Source of the DNA: Bacteroidota bacterium
GTDB taxonomy: Bacteria > Bacteroidota > Bacteroidia > Bacteroidales > UBA4417
NCBI GenBank assembly: GCA_013376995.1
Contig: JACAAZ010000018.1
Span: 75,558 to 107,770, forward strand
DNA length: 32,213 bases
Direction: 5' to 3'
Every line of letters starts with the position of its first letter. Position 1 is the first letter of the stretch. Below the pieces are notes generated by a model, which saw nothing but the letters and a program-made list of their open reading frames with translations, was not told the DNA's origin and searched no databases. Position numbers and translations under genes: made by a program. This document shows positions 9,574 through 18,200 of this stretch, piece after piece.

Positions 9574-9604
9574 TTAAGCAAACCTAATGCCTGAAACGGC
9601 CATA

Positions 9605-9619
9605 TGAAAATTATTTTCA
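9605..9619. promoter_or_regulatory. Palindrome TGAAAAT-T-ATTTTCA, copy 1
   Basis: This is a perfect 7+1+7 inverted repeat embedded in ATATGAAAATTATTTTCAAT. It lies 18 bp upstream of the TAGGTTTG -7 box at 9579-9586, roughly where a -35-proximal regulator would bind. A related palindrome lies 86 bp away at 9691. Its size and symmetry suit a homodimeric DNA-binding protein; none can be named. Confidence 0.4.
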
Positions 9620-9690
9620 ATAAGCATTTGCGGTGGAAGAGAAACTCACTTAACACCGGCGAATCCGTTTCATGAATTTACATACTCCTA

Positions 9691-9707
9691 TGAAAATTCA
9701 ATTTTCA
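9691..9707. promoter_or_regulatory. Palindrome TGAAAATT-C-AATTTTCA, copy 2
   Basis: This is a perfect 8+1+8 inverted repeat with the same half-site as the palindrome at 9605-9619 and the same right flank (AATAA). The two copies are 86 bp apart start to start, close to eight helical turns, which would put two bound dimers on nearly the same face of the DNA. Confidence 0.4.
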
Positions 9708-9936
9708 ATAAACTTAAGAACGATTGTATTCAATAACCCATAAATAACCCTATTCCCAAGTAGTCCGTGCTAATGAACTTTGTTAATCAAATTTAATCAC
9801 AAATCGTCTTCAGTCTGATTGACTTGAAGAGAACTTTCTTATCAGGCTAGTTTTTAATGAAATTCCGTTAAAAGCAAATGGTATCCCGATTTAATGAGGG
9901 ATTTAAAGCTATTAAATGCGATTGGAAAGGATATGA

Positions 9937-10677
9937 TCAGGAGTTAAAAAAATCAATAACATCCTGTTTTCTGTCGCGGGAAACTGGCAATGACATGTTA
10001 TTTGACAATACTATTTCGCATGGATTTTTCCTGATCCTGGTTACATGTTCCTTATTTACAAGGTAAGATTGGTGAATGCGTAAAAAGCCAAATGGCTTTA
10101 GTTTTTCTTCGAAATACTTCAAATTATGAGTTTCAGTGGATTTGATCAGCGTACCTGATTCATCGAGGTAATATATATCAGTGTAATTGATGTCAGACCT
10201 GCAATAAAAAATTTCAGAGAAATCAACTAGTTTGTACTCATTTGTGCAGGTAATCAGCAGATGATTGTTTTTACTCATGCTATATTCAGAAACAAGTCCA
10301 ATTCTTCGTTCAGTACTAAAGATATTAGACATAGCACGTTTAATGGCATCGATCAATTTTGTACCATCAACCGGTTTTAGCAGGTAATCGACTGCATGCA
10401 CTTCAAAAGCTTTCATTGCATATGAATCGTAAGAAGTGATGAAGATGATATGAAAATCTTTCCCGGGTAATTTCTGAAGCATGTCGAAGGAGTTCATATC
10501 ACCAAGTTCGATATCGAGGAAGAGAATATCGAAAGCCAGGGAAGGAAGTACACGGAGGGCCTCTTCTCCACTAACCAACTCAACTACAATTTGAACATCA
10601 GGACAATAGGTTATCAGATTCCGCCTCAACACATCCCTGTGATTAGCTTGATCTTCTACAATAACACCTTTGATCAT
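9937..10677 (-). CDS. LytTR-family response regulator (orphan)
   Basis: This 246-residue AlgR/AgrA/LytR-type regulator has an N-terminal receiver domain (about 1-120). The acidic residues E8/D9 are present, the phospho-acceptor is D55 in LFLDIE, and a conserved T/K pair follows (IIFITS, LLKPVDG). The C-terminal LytTR DNA-binding domain (about 145-246) shows the family pattern FSEIFYCRSDINYT, FLRIHQSYLVNKEHV and LPVSRDRK. No histidine kinase adjoins it, whereas these regulators usually pair with a His_kinase-type (LytS/YehU) sensor, so the partner is elsewhere. It lies 56 bp downstream of an unknown lipoprotein gene and has its own -7 candidate. Confidence 0.92.
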   Translation of the reverse strand: MIKGVIVEDQANHRDVLRRNLITYCPDVQIVVELVSGEEALRVLPSLAFDILFLDIELGDMNSFDMLQKLPGKDFHIIFITSYDSYAMKAFEVHAVDYLLKPVDGTKLIDAIKRAMSNIFSTERRIGLVSEYSMSKNNHLLITCTNEYKLVDFSEIFYCRSDINYTDIYYLDESGTLIKSTETHNLKYFEEKLKPFGFLRIHQSYLVNKEHVTRIRKNPCEIVLSNNMSLPVSRDRKQDVIDFFNS

Positions 10678-10695
10678 AAATCAGGAATAAGTACA

Positions 10696-10703
10696 CAAAT
10701 GTA
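10696..10703 (-). promoter_or_regulatory. Candidate -7 box of the LytTR regulator gene
   Basis: The minus strand reads TACATTTG, a perfect TAnnTTTG, 18 bp upstream of the start. It sits inside GTAC-acaaat-GTAC, a small inverted repeat at 10691-10704 on the plus strand. This suggests the regulator has its own promoter rather than relying only on read-through from the lipoprotein gene. Confidence 0.45.
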
Positions 10704-10733
10704 CCAAAAAGTGAAAATTCTTTCATATATAAT

Positions 10734-11567
10734 CTATCGAACTAAATCGAACTTTTCGATCAGTCCGGCTTGAATTCGATTCAACTTACGATCAAAGTGC
10801 ATCTCCTTACGATGAGCATCACCAGCAGGCATATTGACCCGGATGTAATCGTTCATGAAATAGTCGAATAATAATTCTGCATGCTTCTTTCCAGAGGCTG
10901 CTGCCATGGAATACACATCGCGCATTGAAATTGTATCACGCGAATTAACCATGTAGAATTGGCCTTTGTAATATTCCAATGAAGCTACCTGGTTCGGATC
11001 ATCTTCGATAAAACCACTCAGGTACAGCATTTGTTTCCTGGCATTTTCGGCATTCAGGTGGTTAACTTCCAACCAGCTATTCAGTGAAATAACATTTTGC
11101 CTGTACTCGTCCATATATTCCTCATCTTCATCATCATATCCATAAATATACCTTGGAATAAAATTTTCTTCCAGCTGGAGCTGGCTCAGCTGAATGATCC
11201 AGGTGGGTTTACCTGAGCTAAGGAATTGATCGGCATTATCCTCAAGGTTCACCTTGTAACCATAGTCAACAAGCCCGTCGATAAGGTAATTTGTAAACAA
11301 AGTCAATACCATTGAATCCGAAACATATTGTACATAGTTGCTTGAATAAAAAGCAACAGAATCCTGTTGATCAGATGAAGGAAATTTATCTGTATCAATA
11401 TATGCCCCGGGATTTTCTTTATAAAGAAAATTAGTAGGCATAAGCATGATCCCTTCACCCTGGTGTTCACGCACATATTTACGGGCCAGCTTTCGCTCTG
11501 CACTGCATGATATGAGCATACCCGCAAGTAAGAACCAATATAGTGCTAAATGAAACCGGGGACGCAT
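10734..11567 (-). CDS. Lipoprotein of unknown function
   Basis: This is a 277-residue protein with a lipoprotein signal peptide: a basic N-terminus (MRPR), a hydrophobic core, and the lipobox L-I-S-C with Cys21 as the lipidated residue. The mature part is acidic, with an Asp/Glu/Tyr-rich stretch (YDDEDEEYMDEYR) near the middle and no domain I can name. No transmembrane segments follow. It lies between a flavodiiron protein gene (76 bp upstream) and a LytTR regulator (56 bp downstream) on the same strand. That suggests an envelope protein, possibly in one transcription unit, but gives no function. Confidence 0.75.
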   Translation of the reverse strand: MRPRFHLALYWFLLAGMLISCSAERKLARKYVREHQGEGIMLMPTNFLYKENPGAYIDTDKFPSSDQQDSVAFYSSNYVQYVSDSMVLTLFTNYLIDGLVDYGYKVNLEDNADQFLSSGKPTWIIQLSQLQLEENFIPRYIYGYDDEDEEYMDEYRQNVISLNSWLEVNHLNAENARKQMLYLSGFIEDDPNQVASLEYYKGQFYMVNSRDTISMRDVYSMAAASGKKHAELLFDYFMNDYIRVNMPAGDAHRKEMHFDRKLNRIQAGLIEKFDLVR

Positions 11568-11643
11568 TTTACCTTGATTGTTGGGTTCTCATTAAACTTA
11601 TTAGCTAAAAACAGAGAGTATTATTGTTCATCGAATAGAATAT

Positions 11644-12858
11644 TTATTTCTCACTGAGGTCCTTCAACATTTGTTTTGTAAAAGAACTGCCGTAATCAAT
11701 ACACTGCTGATTGTTTTCACCATGCGGAGTAAATTTTACAAAGACTCCTTCTCCAAAAAATTTGAGTTTCAGATTGGTAAGATTAGTCTCAAGCATTTTC
11801 TGAGCTTCCCCGCTCCAGCCATAAGAACCAAAGGACCCGGCTAATTTACCTTTGTCACGCAAAGGATTTATTGCTGCAAACAATTGGTAAATAGGCATAA
11901 GAACATTCTGATTGATGGTTGGAGTACCGACTATCAAACCTGTACAGTTCATCATATAATACTCAATCTGTTCATAGGACATTTTCTCAATATCGTGAAG
12001 TTCGATATGAACATTGGCATTTTCCCTTACCCCCTGGGCAATCAGATGAGCCATGTCCTTGGTGTTATGGTAGGCGCTAACAAAAGGAATGAAAACCATA
12101 GGTTTTTCACCGAGTTTTATAGCATCCATTGCAAGCTGTTCTGTGCGATCAACATATTTCTTCCAATGAGAACGCAGGATGGGCCCATGACCGGGGCAGA
12201 TCGCCTTAATATCCAACGGCCTGATCTTAGCAATTGCTTTCAGCATAAACTTGCTGAAAGGTTTCAGGATTACGTCAAAATAGTATTTGAATGCATCGTC
12301 CCAGTAACCAACCTGGTCATCATACATGCGGCTGTCGCAATAATGGGCCCCAAAGGAATCACAGGTAAACAGGAGTTGATCTTCTTCGAGATAGGTATAT
12401 ATAGAATCCGGCCAATGCAGGTTCGGCGCTCCAATCACCCTTATCTTCTTGTTCCCAAGGTCTATAACATCTCCATCCTTAACCTGTAAATGCGGGAACT
12501 CTCTTCCCAGCATATTAACAAGGTACCTGATGGCATTTCCGCTACCTACTACCTTAGCATCAGGTGCAATCTCAAGTATTTTCCCAAGGCTGCCGGAATG
12601 ATCAGGTTCCGTGTGATTTACAATGATGTACTCAAGTTCAGACGGGTCACAGAAGGTTTTAAGCTTTGCAAGAAATGTATCCAGGTATTTATCCTTAACC
12701 GTTTCCACCAGGGCTTTTTTCTTAGCATTGATGAAGTAGGAATTATACGTGGTCCCATATGGGGTATGCATTACAATGTCAAAGGTTACCAATTCCCGGT
12801 CGAGGACTCCAACCCAATGTACATCTTTTGTTATTTCCAGGATTTTGTCGTCAATCAT
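11644..12858 (-). CDS. Flavodiiron protein (FprA/A-type flavoprotein, O2/NO reductase)
   Basis: This 404-residue cytoplasmic protein reduces O2 to water and/or NO to N2O for detoxification. The N-terminal metallo-beta-lactamase-like domain (about 1-250) carries a full diiron ligand set: H82, E84, D86 and H87 in HTEPDH, H148 in NLHWPDS, D167 in FTCDSFG and H224 in CPGHGP. The C-terminal flavodoxin domain (about 255-400) binds FMN. Its length fits a two-domain class A protein without a rubredoxin or flavin reductase extension, so external electron donors are needed. It suggests a lifestyle in low or fluctuating oxygen. The upstream spacer is filled with low-complexity repeats. Confidence 0.93.
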   Translation of the reverse strand: MIDDKILEITKDVHWVGVLDRELVTFDIVMHTPYGTTYNSYFINAKKKALVETVKDKYLDTFLAKLKTFCDPSELEYIIVNHTEPDHSGSLGKILEIAPDAKVVGSGNAIRYLVNMLGREFPHLQVKDGDVIDLGNKKIRVIGAPNLHWPDSIYTYLEEDQLLFTCDSFGAHYCDSRMYDDQVGYWDDAFKYYFDVILKPFSKFMLKAIAKIRPLDIKAICPGHGPILRSHWKKYVDRTEQLAMDAIKLGEKPMVFIPFVSAYHNTKDMAHLIAQGVRENANVHIELHDIEKMSYEQIEYYMMNCTGLIVGTPTINQNVLMPIYQLFAAINPLRDKGKLAGSFGSYGWSGEAQKMLETNLTNLKLKFFGEGVFVKFTPHGENNQQCIDYGSSFTKQMLKDLSEK

Positions 12859-13008
12859 GGGGGATATTATGTTATAAGTTATTGGCTATTAGTTATTAGA
12901 TATAAGTTATTTGTTTATCGGCAGTAGGCAGGAGGCAGGAGGCAGGAGGCAATTGGAATTTGCAATCGATCATAGTTCCCGGTCAAAAACCTCCAAATCA
13001 ACTGCGTC
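12859..13008. repeat. Low-complexity intergenic repeats incl. GCAGGAG tandem
   Basis: Between the flavodiiron gene and the topoisomerase gene, 12868-12915 is a decayed run of TTATTGG/TTATTAG/TATAAG words. It is followed by a 7-bp tandem at 12921-12955 (gcagtag, then gcaggag three times, then gcaattg). The words resemble those in the spacers at 20636-20950 and 21704-21942, suggesting one dispersed family of intergenic filler DNA. Confidence 0.75.
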
Positions 13009-15906
13009 TTAGAACAACGTCATCTGTACTGGAGTTCCTCCGTCATCGTCATCATCCGGGAAATCAGGAGGTGGCTTAATGCTATCTTCATCAATTTTTG
13101 GAGGAATCACCAGTTCTTCTTTCACTTTTTTGGGCTTTCCTGCCCTGGGCTTTTTTGGTTCTTCTGTCTCAATAGTTTCTTCAGCAATTTCTGCTATTTC
13201 TTCAATATCATCTATAGCTGACCCTTCCATGTTCTCTAACTCTTCCATACCAACATCTTCCATGCCCTCATCAAGGGCAATTTCCTCCTGAGGCTCTTCG
13301 TATGGCAATGATTCCAACCATCGAACAGATAAGGCAGGGGCAGTACCAATTCGTTTCCCCTTGGCTTTAACACCCATTAGTTCAACAAATAAATCCAGTT
13401 CAAATTGCTGCGGTGTATCAACTGGTTTTTTGAGTCCTTCATTATTAAAATCCACTTCAAGGACTGGCCTGTACTCAGAGTTGAATATCTCCAATTTAAC
13501 ACCTTCATCATCAGGCAGGAATGATGTTTTCTTATCAGTTACTTCAACAAGAAAACGTTTTGCAAATGTTGCATTCTTAAGAGGATTGAAGTAAACAACA
13601 TTGACTGGTTTACGAGGATTGAACTTTTCAATGATCTCCATATCCTCTTCAAAATGGTTTGAGAGATCAAATGACATTAACCTGTACTGGCCTGAACGCA
13701 TGATCGTCAAAATGCGGTCATCCTCTTTAAATGCACCGAGGTATTTGCCACGCTCATCTGTATTAATCCTCATCACTGTATCATCATACCAGATATCGCG
13801 GGCGCCAAGAGTTGAATAGCCCTTTTCGGCCTGGATGATCTTCTTGACAGGATTCCTGCTGAGAATATTCCCTTGTGAGCTCCGGCCCTTGATAGCCAGT
13901 TCTGCAAAATCAAAGTCAAAAGTCAGCTTTTTAAGCCTGGGCTTAGGCTTAAGTGCTACCCTGATAACCTCAGCTTCACCATTCTCATTTGCTGTAAAGT
14001 AGAGGATCTTTGAACCAGCGGTTCCCTTTGTAATTGCGTACTCCTTATCACGAACAATACCTGTTACGGCAAAACGCTTAACATATACTGCACCCATCCT
14101 TCCGTCCTGGTAAGCTGCATTGTAAGTGGTACGGTCATCATTCTTCTTGAAAATGTCAATATGAATGACATTCTTCCCGACGAAAACTTTTTCTGCAATT
14201 CGGGTGACGATAAAAGTACCATCCTCCCTGAATACTATAATATCATCAATATCCGAGCATTCACAGACAAACTCATCTTTCCTGAGGCTGAAGCCGGCAA
14301 ATCCTTCTTCCTTGTTTACATAAAGTTTTTGTGTAGCAGCAGCAACAGCAGCGGCTTCAATAGATTCAAAATTCCGGATCTCAGTCTTACGTTCCCTGCC
14401 AGCTGCATACTTTCTACGAATTTCCTCATAAAAATCGATGGTATATTCCACCAGATGTGCCAGGTTAAACCGGACTTTCCTAATCTCATCAACCAAAACC
14501 ATCATTTGCTCATCCGCTTTTTTAACATCAAAGCGGGTGATATTACTCATTGGCTTATCGATAAGTCGCTTGTAATCCTCATTTTCGATCTTACGGTAGA
14601 ATTGCGGGAAATATGGCTTAAACAGCTTGTTCAGCACTTTGCAAACCACATCGAAGGAGTTGGAGTTTTCATATTCCGGATGCTTGTACATTCCATCCTC
14701 AATGAAGATCCTTAGTAATGAACTAAAAAAGACCTTCTCTTCAAGCTCTCCAAGGTGAAACTCGAGTTCAGCCTTAAGAATATCCATGGTTTGCCAGGTG
14801 GATATCCGCACGATTTCAGAAACCCCGATAAAAACAGGCTTACCATCCTTAATTACGCATGCATTGGGTGATTCAGAACGTTCGCAATAGGTAAAGGCAT
14901 ATAGAGCATCAATGGTTTGATCGGGAGAAACACCAGGCATGAGGTGAATCAGTATTTCGACCGCATTAGCTGTATTGTCGTCAATCTTCCGTATCTTGAT
15001 TTTCCCCTTTTCACTAACAGCAATAATGCTATCAATCAAGTCACCGGTGGTGGTCCCGAAAGGTATCTCGTTGATGACCAATGTCTTTTTGTCCAATTGA
15101 CTAATGCGTGCACGGATCCTGACACGTCCGCCGCGCAATCCATCATTGTATTTAGAGAAATCTGCCAATCCACCGGTCGGGAAATCGGGTAGAAGATTAA
15201 ATTCTTCTCCTTTAAGCACAGCGATAGAGGCATCAATCAGTTCGATAAAATTGTGGGGAAGGATTTTGGAAGCTAGCCCGACGGCAATACCTTCTACTCC
15301 TTGAGCAAGCAACAACGGAAATTTAACCGGCAGCGTGACAGGTTCTTTGTTCCGGCCGTCGTAAGAAGCCTTCCATTTAGTGATTTTCGGGAAGAATGCT
15401 ACATCCAGCCCAAACTTTGACAACCTGGCTTCTATGTATCTAGGAGCAGCAGCGCTGTCGCCGGTAAGCAGGTTACCCCAGTTTCCCTGGGTGTCGATCA
15501 TAAGGTCCTTTTGCCCCAACTGAACCATAGCATCCCCGATAGATGCGTCACCATGGGGATGGTATTTCATGGTGTGGCCTATCACATTGGCAACCTTATT
15601 GTACCTGCCATCCTCCAATTCATACATGGAGTGGAATATTCGGCGCTGGACGGGTTTGAGTCCATCGAGCACTTCGGGGACGGCGCGCTCCAATATTACA
15701 TAGGAGGCATAATCCAAAAACCAGTTTTGATACATTCCCGGCAAATAGGTAGTCCGATGGAGCTCTCCACCTTCATCGGCAGCCAGGACCTGCACTTCAT
15801 CTCCCTCGGGAATTTCTTCCTGGCTCCCGGGCAACTTGCCTTCAATCTCCTTATCAGGTGATTCGTTGCTTTCAGTGCCGTTATCCGTTAATTCATTTTC
15901 TTCCAT
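13009..15906 (-). CDS. DNA topoisomerase IV / gyrase subunit A (ParC-type)
   Basis: This is the 965-residue breakage-reunion subunit of a type IIA topoisomerase, which decatenates or relaxes DNA with a ParE/GyrB partner not in this window. An acidic, low-complexity N-terminal extension of about 50 residues precedes the catalytic domain. Landmarks include VLDGLKPVQRRI, KYHPHGD (residues 115-120) and the active-site tyrosine Y157 in AAAPRYIEARL. A beta-pinwheel C-terminal domain follows (about 530-830). The last 100 residues are acidic/lysine-rich and end in an Asp run and MTLF. The clear GyrA-box consensus (QRRGGKG) is absent; KGRSSQGN is the nearest segment, which favours ParC over GyrA. It lies 57 bp downstream of the BatA-type gene, probably in one operon. 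Confidence 0.9.
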   Translation of the reverse strand: MEENELTDNGTESNESPDKEIEGKLPGSQEEIPEGDEVQVLAADEGGELHRTTYLPGMYQNWFLDYASYVILERAVPEVLDGLKPVQRRIFHSMYELEDGRYNKVANVIGHTMKYHPHGDASIGDAMVQLGQKDLMIDTQGNWGNLLTGDSAAAPRYIEARLSKFGLDVAFFPKITKWKASYDGRNKEPVTLPVKFPLLLAQGVEGIAVGLASKILPHNFIELIDASIAVLKGEEFNLLPDFPTGGLADFSKYNDGLRGGRVRIRARISQLDKKTLVINEIPFGTTTGDLIDSIIAVSEKGKIKIRKIDDNTANAVEILIHLMPGVSPDQTIDALYAFTYCERSESPNACVIKDGKPVFIGVSEIVRISTWQTMDILKAELEFHLGELEEKVFFSSLLRIFIEDGMYKHPEYENSNSFDVVCKVLNKLFKPYFPQFYRKIENEDYKRLIDKPMSNITRFDVKKADEQMMVLVDEIRKVRFNLAHLVEYTIDFYEEIRRKYAAGRERKTEIRNFESIEAAAVAAATQKLYVNKEEGFAGFSLRKDEFVCECSDIDDIIVFREDGTFIVTRIAEKVFVGKNVIHIDIFKKNDDRTTYNAAYQDGRMGAVYVKRFAVTGIVRDKEYAITKGTAGSKILYFTANENGEAEVIRVALKPKPRLKKLTFDFDFAELAIKGRSSQGNILSRNPVKKIIQAEKGYSTLGARDIWYDDTVMRINTDERGKYLGAFKEDDRILTIMRSGQYRLMSFDLSNHFEEDMEIIEKFNPRKPVNVVYFNPLKNATFAKRFLVEVTDKKTSFLPDDEGVKLEIFNSEYRPVLEVDFNNEGLKKPVDTPQQFELDLFVELMGVKAKGKRIGTAPALSVRWLESLPYEEPQEEIALDEGMEDVGMEELENMEGSAIDDIEEIAEIAEETIETEEPKKPRAGKPKKVKEELVIPPKIDEDSIKPPPDFPDDDDDGGTPVQMTLF

Positions 15907-15963
15907 TGTTGGAAAGAGGTTGAAGCTATTATATTATTGACCTTTAACAGGCAGTTTTTCAAG

Positions 15964-18033
15964 TTAGTGTTTCCAGGCTCTCAGGAGGATTACTTCAGCA
16001 AGGAGACAAATTAAAGCCATCCAGATAAAATATTTCCATAATTGATGGCCGTAATTCATTTCTTGAAGGATCTCATTTACTGGTTTATGATCAGCTTTCA
16101 GCAAGCTAAAGTTTGACAGCCTTGCCTGGCTTATCTGCTCTTCAATTTCAGCCTGGGTCAGACAAGCAGGATCACTTTCATCCCTGTTATAATTGAAAGA
16201 GAGTCCGGCAATAGGTTCCTGCTCAGCATATAGCAAATAATTACCTGCCTGGGTGAGCTGGTTATTGACGAATACATTAGTTAAAGCCCCTACCCTTTTA
16301 TGTTCTGGGATCAGTTCGAAATTACCTTTTAAGGCCCGAATCCTGAACACCTTATCCCCTACCGGGGCGGAATGGTTAACCCTGACTGCATCATTTTGAC
16401 CAATAATATAATATAAACGAACCGGCGGACGGCTCATCAGGGCAATATTATACATAGCCGGAACAAAAATAGCCTGTCGCGGAAAATTCGAGAATGCTGG
16501 ATCAAGCGGAATAGCAAACTGGTACACTTGTCCGAGTGAAACATTAGTCAGGGCAAGCAAGTCATGCCCGTTCAGCATTCGGATCAGGGATTGTGTTTGA
16601 GTAACTGAAGGTGAAAACAAAGGAAGATGCTTCATAACCAGGGGCAGTTCCGTATTTTCTGACAAACCCTGACCTGCACCGTTTGATTTCTCAAAGACAT
16701 CCCTGAAAATCGGGCTTTCTGTATTCAGTTTTACTACTTTGCTGTCAACCGTATCAATTGCTGCATATTGAGGACATTTCAAAGACAGAAGGAAAGAATT
16801 GTATGATGGCAGGTCAGCCGAAACTGCAGGCAACATGGCGATTGCTCCCCCATTCTCGATATATTTTCTCAGTTCTTCAGCAAGGCCGGAAGAAATAGAT
16901 GTTAACTCATTCAGAATGATCAGGCTGTAAGATGAAAGCTTACTATAGTCAAGTGACTTTTCAGATAGATTTATCATCCGGATCGCTGAATCCTGTGAGA
17001 ATAAGGCATCCAGGAACCTGTTCGGCTCCTTGCCGTTTATAGCAAGAATGTTTATTGAATTGGTAACTTCATACGACAGGAAGAATTTATCGTCATATAC
17101 AACCGGGTAATCAGTTACTTCCACAGAACCCTGCTGTATTCCAGCCTTGTAATTTGTAAACGGCATTTTAACTTCAACCGATGCTCCGGGTTTAATATCG
17201 ACACTTGCTACAGCCCGCTGGCTTCCATTGATCTCCAGTTTTACCGGGATTTTTTCAAGGTCTTTATCTGACTTGTTCCAGATGCGGGCATTCAACACTG
17301 CTGTTTGTCCTACCTGTTGCAAGGGTAAATCAAACCAACAGGTATCAATATAGACATTGCCCTGCATATTGGGTTTAAGAGGAATCAGGTAAGTGGTGAC
17401 TGAGGAATCGCGGCGTGTGCCGCCAAAGACATATTCCGATTTCTGAAAATCAGAAATAATAAAGGAAGTCCGTCTTGCTGATTGGTTTGCTGAAAGTACA
17501 TCATTCTGCCTTCCAACAATTTCGGCTAGTTTATGAGAAGAAGCTCCCGGTTTGACTTCTTCAAGGAGGTTCAGAAACTCATCCCTGGTAACCAACCGCT
17601 GATGGCGGCCTTCAAAGTCGTTGGTAAGGAGTTGAAAGAAATCAGATGGTTTATAGGCAGAGACGATTTCTTTGGCTTTCTGCTTTGCTTCATCCAGAAG
17701 AGATCCGTTACTTCCAATGGCTTCCATGCTAAAAGAATTATCTACAAAGATGCTGACTGCATTCCTTGATGAGATTGGAGCCTGGTTTTCTTTAAAAGGA
17801 ATATAGGGCTGGGAAAATGCAAGTGCCAGAGCAGCAATGGCAATTATCCTAAGAAACAGTATTATCAAATGGCGCAACCTGGACCGCTTCTGCGTTTCCA
17901 TTTTCAGTTCTTTGATAAACCGGACATTGGTAAAATACACCTTCCTGAACCTGCGGAAATTGAACAGGTGGATGATAACAGGAATGGCGATAGCGGTCAG
18001 TCCAAATAGAAATGCCGGGTTAACGAATTGCAT
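15964..18033 (-). CDS. BatA/vWA-type inner membrane protein
   Basis: This 689-residue protein begins with the BatA-type N-terminal double-membrane region: the NPAFLFGL opening, a first helix at about 8-24, the basic FRRFRKVYFTNVRF linker and a second helix at about 55-73. A von Willebrand factor A-like domain follows, with the MIDAS motif D98-N-S100-F-S102 (VDNSFSM). The middle is a large periplasmic region and the C-terminus ends in one more helix (about 664-682). Bacteroidetes genomes carry several such proteins related to the Bat aerotolerance cluster, but no MoxR ATPase or other bat gene is adjacent, so the role is unknown. It heads the leftward unit that includes topoisomerase subunit A. 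Confidence 0.85.
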   Translation of the reverse strand: MQFVNPAFLFGLTAIAIPVIIHLFNFRRFRKVYFTNVRFIKELKMETQKRSRLRHLIILFLRIIAIAALALAFSQPYIPFKENQAPISSRNAVSIFVDNSFSMEAIGSNGSLLDEAKQKAKEIVSAYKPSDFFQLLTNDFEGRHQRLVTRDEFLNLLEEVKPGASSHKLAEIVGRQNDVLSANQSARRTSFIISDFQKSEYVFGGTRRDSSVTTYLIPLKPNMQGNVYIDTCWFDLPLQQVGQTAVLNARIWNKSDKDLEKIPVKLEINGSQRAVASVDIKPGASVEVKMPFTNYKAGIQQGSVEVTDYPVVYDDKFFLSYEVTNSINILAINGKEPNRFLDALFSQDSAIRMINLSEKSLDYSKLSSYSLIILNELTSISSGLAEELRKYIENGGAIAMLPAVSADLPSYNSFLLSLKCPQYAAIDTVDSKVVKLNTESPIFRDVFEKSNGAGQGLSENTELPLVMKHLPLFSPSVTQTQSLIRMLNGHDLLALTNVSLGQVYQFAIPLDPAFSNFPRQAIFVPAMYNIALMSRPPVRLYYIIGQNDAVRVNHSAPVGDKVFRIRALKGNFELIPEHKRVGALTNVFVNNQLTQAGNYLLYAEQEPIAGLSFNYNRDESDPACLTQAEIEEQISQARLSNFSLLKADHKPVNEILQEMNYGHQLWKYFIWMALICLLAEVILLRAWKH

Positions 18034-18061
18034 TGTTGGCTTTCAAATTGCTAAGAATCGC

Positions 18062-18104
18062 CAAAGTTAGCAATTTCGCCTGTTTTGAACCGAGTTGTGG
18101 ATAA
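18062..18104 (-). promoter_or_regulatory. Candidate promoter with adjacent DnaA box (BatA-parC unit)
   Basis: The minus strand has TAACTTTG (18062-18069), a perfect TAnnTTTG -7 element, 28 bp upstream of the BatA-type start. Twenty-six bp further upstream is TTATCCACA (18096-18104), an exact DnaA-box consensus. No classical -33 TTG was found at the usual spacing. The -7 call is moderate; a regulatory role for the DnaA box is inference. Confidence 0.4.
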
Positions 18105-18127
18105 GTTTTGCTTGTTTTGTTTCGCTT

Positions 18128-18179
18128 CGAATTCCCATGGTTTTCCATGGATCATTGGCAAGCAGAAATTCGGGAATCG
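18128..18179. repeat. Nested inverted repeats downstream of phoR
   Basis: An inner perfect hairpin CCATGG-TTTT-CCATGG (18135-18150) lies within an imperfect outer pairing of cgaattccc (18128-18136) and gggaatcg (18172-18179). It lies just past the phoR stop and might slow or protect the 3' end of the phoU-phoB-phoR transcript. It has no T-run, so I do not call it an intrinsic terminator. Confidence 0.35.
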
Positions 18180-18200
18180 AGCTGGAATTAAGTAGAATTA

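Larger units (their letters stand above)
9257..9936. other. 680-bp gap without a protein gene
   Basis: No convincing coding sequence was found on either strand. Minus-strand reading frames here are 17 codons or fewer. Read leftwards, the stretch contains a weak 5-bp hairpin just after the LytTR gene (9884-9903), a perfect TAnnTTTG (TAAATTTG, 9788-9795), two related palindromes (9691-9707 and 9605-9619), another perfect TAnnTTTG (9579-9586), three hairpins ending in an intrinsic terminator (9387-9422), and the ppnP promoter. It reads as a regulatory/non-coding RNA locus rather than decayed DNA. Confidence 0.6.

Noticed and set aside
11884-12489. 201-codon open frame on plus, antisense to the flavodiiron gene
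   Set aside because: The opposite strand encodes a complete enzyme with all its metal ligands; the antisense product has no recognisable family features and no supported promoter.
14161-14715. 184-codon open frame on plus, antisense to topoisomerase subunit A
   Set aside because: It lies wholly inside a conserved gene on the other strand and has no family features.
18096-18104. Replication origin
   Set aside because: Only one DnaA box was found; there is no box cluster, AT-rich unwinding element or dnaA/dnaN gene nearby.
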